Shown here piece by piece: positions 62,606-64,000 of a stretch of DNA of 64,000 nt. A program made the translations under genes and the position numbers. The notes beneath the pieces were generated by a model. That model saw only the letters and a list, made by a program, of their open reading frames with translations. It had not been told where the DNA came from and ran no database searches. The stretch lies in NCBI GenBank assembly GCA_035294085.1, contig DATGLP010000026.1, forward strand, positions 1 through 64,000, given 5' to 3'. The DNA comes from Acidimicrobiales bacterium (lineage in GTDB: Bacteria > Actinomycetota > Acidimicrobiia > Acidimicrobiales > Bog-793). Each line of letters begins with the position of its first letter. Position 1 is the first letter of the stretch.

Positions 62606-64000
62606 TCAGGCCGGGCGCGCGCCGGCCCGCTCGAGGGCGGCGCGGGCGGCGGCCACCTCCGCGCGGTAGCGCTCGAGGCTCGCGAGCTTCACGCCCTCGT
62701 ACCCGCGCACGATGCTCGGCGCCGCGACGAGGCGCACGCAGGCCGAGTACGTGCTCGCGTCGAGGCGAGCGAGCGCCAGGTCGACCAGTTCCTCGTACTC
62801 GCCGACGAGGGCGCGCTCCGCGCGGCGCACGACCGTGTGGCCGAAGGGGTCGAACGGCGTCCCGCGCAGGTGGCGCAGGGCGTGCAGGACCCGGAAGGCG
62901 GGCCGGGCGACGAACGCCGGGAGGGCGACCTTGCGGCGCAGGCCGAGGCTGCGAAGCAGCGGGGGGTGGAGCAGGTAGCGCACCGAGCGCGCGCCGTCGA
63001 GGCTGGCGGCGAAGGAGCCCTGCAGGTAGAGGCGGGCGACCTCGTACTCGTCCTTGTAGGCGAGGAGACGGTACGCTTCGCGGGCCACGGTCGCGGTGAG
63101 GCGCCGGGCGGTCGGGTCCACGTCGGCCTCCCGCCGCTGCACCCGTTCGAGGAGGTCGAGGTAGCGGCGAGCGAGCCGCTCGCCCGAGCGCTCGAGGAGG
63201 TCGGCGACGCGGCGCTCGACGAAGGGCACGACCTCGCCGGCGAGGGCGCGTGCTGCGACGAGCTCGCGCGCCCGGCGCGCCCGGCGTCCCTCGGGGGCGG
63301 CCGGGGCCTGCGGCGCGGCGGGCTCGAGGCCGGCCGCAGCGCGCCGTCCGGCCCGGAAGGCCGCGAGGTTCGCCGCCACCGCGACCCCGTTCAGCTCGAT
63401 CGCCCGCTCGAGGAGCTCGGCCGGCACGGGAAGGCCGCCCGCCTGGAAGGCCGCGCCGAGGACCGCCATGTTGGCGGTGAGGTGGTCGCCGGTGCGCTCG
63501 AGGGCGAGCGCCTCCGCGTCGAGCGCGACGAGCTGGCGGGCGAGCGGTGCGAGCGCGTCGAGGAGGTGGCGCGTCGAGGGGAGGTCGGCGGTGGCGCCGG
63601 TCACCATGTCGGCGGTTGGCGCCACGCTCGTCGACGCGACGACGAGCGTGCGCCCGGGGTCGGCCCGCGCCAGGTTGGCCGCGTCGACGGCGACGACGAG
63701 GTCGAGCGCGAGGTAGCAGTCGGCCCGCCCGGGGCCGACCGCGCTCGACCCCGGGGCGTCGCTGCGACGCAGCCGCAGGTGGGAGACGACGGGCCCTCCC
63801 TTCTGCGCGAGGCCGGTCTGGTCGAGGCCGCGCACCTGGAGCCCGGCCAGGTGGGCGGCGGTCGCGAGGACCTGGTTGACGGTGACGACGCCCGTCCCGC
63901 CGACGCCAGCGAGGAAGACGTCGTAGCCGTCCTCGCCGACCTCGGGGAGCGTCGGCGCCGCGAGCCCGGAGACGTCGACGGGCCGCGGCGCCGGCGGGCT
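62606..64000 (-). CDS. Indolepyruvate ferredoxin oxidoreductase, C-terminal part
   Basis: The C-terminal about 464 residues of a large indolepyruvate:ferredoxin oxidoreductase, cut by the window edge. The frame continues to 64000, so the Met at 63835 is internal. Visible are GVGGTGVVTVNQVLATAAHLAGLQVRGLDQTGLAQKGGPVVSHLRL, the gamma-type domain that binds the pyruvate-oxidoreductase partner, then LALDLVVAVDAANLARADPGRTLVVAST. The last about 200 residues match the C-terminal extension found in fused IorAB-type enzymes: FVERRVADLLERSG to LYLQGSFAASLDGARSVRYLLHPPLLRSLG. Thiamine and ferredoxin domains would lie beyond the edge. Confidence 0.87.
   Translation of the reverse strand, partial: SPPAPRPVDVSGLAAPTLPEVGEDGYDVFLAGVGGTGVVTVNQVLATAAHLAGLQVRGLDQTGLAQKGGPVVSHLRLRRSDAPGSSAVGPGRADCYLALDLVVAVDAANLARADPGRTLVVASTSVAPTADMVTGATADLPSTRHLLDALAPLARQLVALDAEALALERTGDHLTANMAVLGAAFQAGGLPVPAELLERAIELNGVAVAANLAAFRAGRRAAAGLEPAAPQAPAAPEGRRARRARELVAARALAGEVVPFVERRVADLLERSGERLARRYLDLLERVQRREADVDPTARRLTATVAREAYRLLAYKDEYEVARLYLQGSFAASLDGARSVRYLLHPPLLRSLGLRRKVALPAFVARPAFRVLHALRHLRGTPFDPFGHTVVRRAERALVGEYEELVDLALARLDASTYSACVRLVAAPSIVRGYEGVKLASLERYRAEVAAARAALERAGARPA

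Overview
This is very GC-rich DNA with overlapping genes, GTG and TTG starts, PAC2 and P3A-ATPase genes, promoter boxes of the TAAGGT/TAACCT type and signs of leaderless transcripts. It fits an Actinomycetota chromosome, perhaps Acidimicrobiia; that placement is inferred from gene content only.

Left arm (0.25-12.4 kb): a secreted beta-helix protein, then a tight run lpdA (E3), a one-lipoyl-domain E2, and a single gene fusing LipB to LipA. This puts a lipoylated acyltransferase next to the enzyme that makes its cofactor. The run continues with an M24 peptidase, an SDR, a PAC2 protein and a HAD hydrolase, facing leuS.

Genomic island (12.5-28 kb): tRNA-Ala(GGC), a truncated tyrosine integrase, an IS1634-type transposase C-terminus fused to a cut CRISPR repeat, a CRISPR array of 53 repeats and 52 spacers (13433-17272), a 222 bp presumed leader, and a leftward cas operon. 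Its order is csb1, csb2, a small unrecognised coupled gene, cas3 (helicase plus C-terminal HD), a Csb3/Cas8-like gene, a cas4-cas1 fusion and cas2. This is subtype I-G (formerly I-U). A frameshifted N-terminal piece of another IS1634-type transposase closes the island. The small gene between csb2 and cas3, overlapping both by 4 bp, is the best candidate for something undescribed.

Efflux and regulators (28-35.5 kb): MMPL pump plus DrrAB-like ABC exporter divergent from a MarR gene, then an MFS exporter with a MerR gene. Effector pair (35.6-37.8 kb): a 572-aa HEIGH metalloprotease with an N-terminal motif like those of contractile-injection-system cargo, followed 3 bp later by a YbjN protein, whose fold resembles type III secretion chaperones.

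Middle (38-53.3 kb): a TcuA-like flavoprotein, a P3A proton ATPase, an MFS gene, membrane and secreted proteins of unknown role, and a sulfur/thiol-stress module. That module has thioredoxin, a CstR-like repressor, DUF302, a PIG-L deacetylase and a YihY protein, divergent from a TauE exporter across a CsoR/CstR-type operator. A CIRCE-like inverted repeat lies upstream of a glycosyltransferase. A phosphate-type MFS symporter follows.

Right arm (53.3-64 kb): a leucine/isovalerate catabolic block (acyl-CoA dehydrogenase, biotin carboxylase/BCCP subunit, carboxyltransferase subunit) divergent from TetR and an enoyl-CoA hydratase around an 18 bp perfect palindrome. Then come an amidohydrolase, two SDRs and the C-terminal part of an indolepyruvate ferredoxin oxidoreductase running off the edge.
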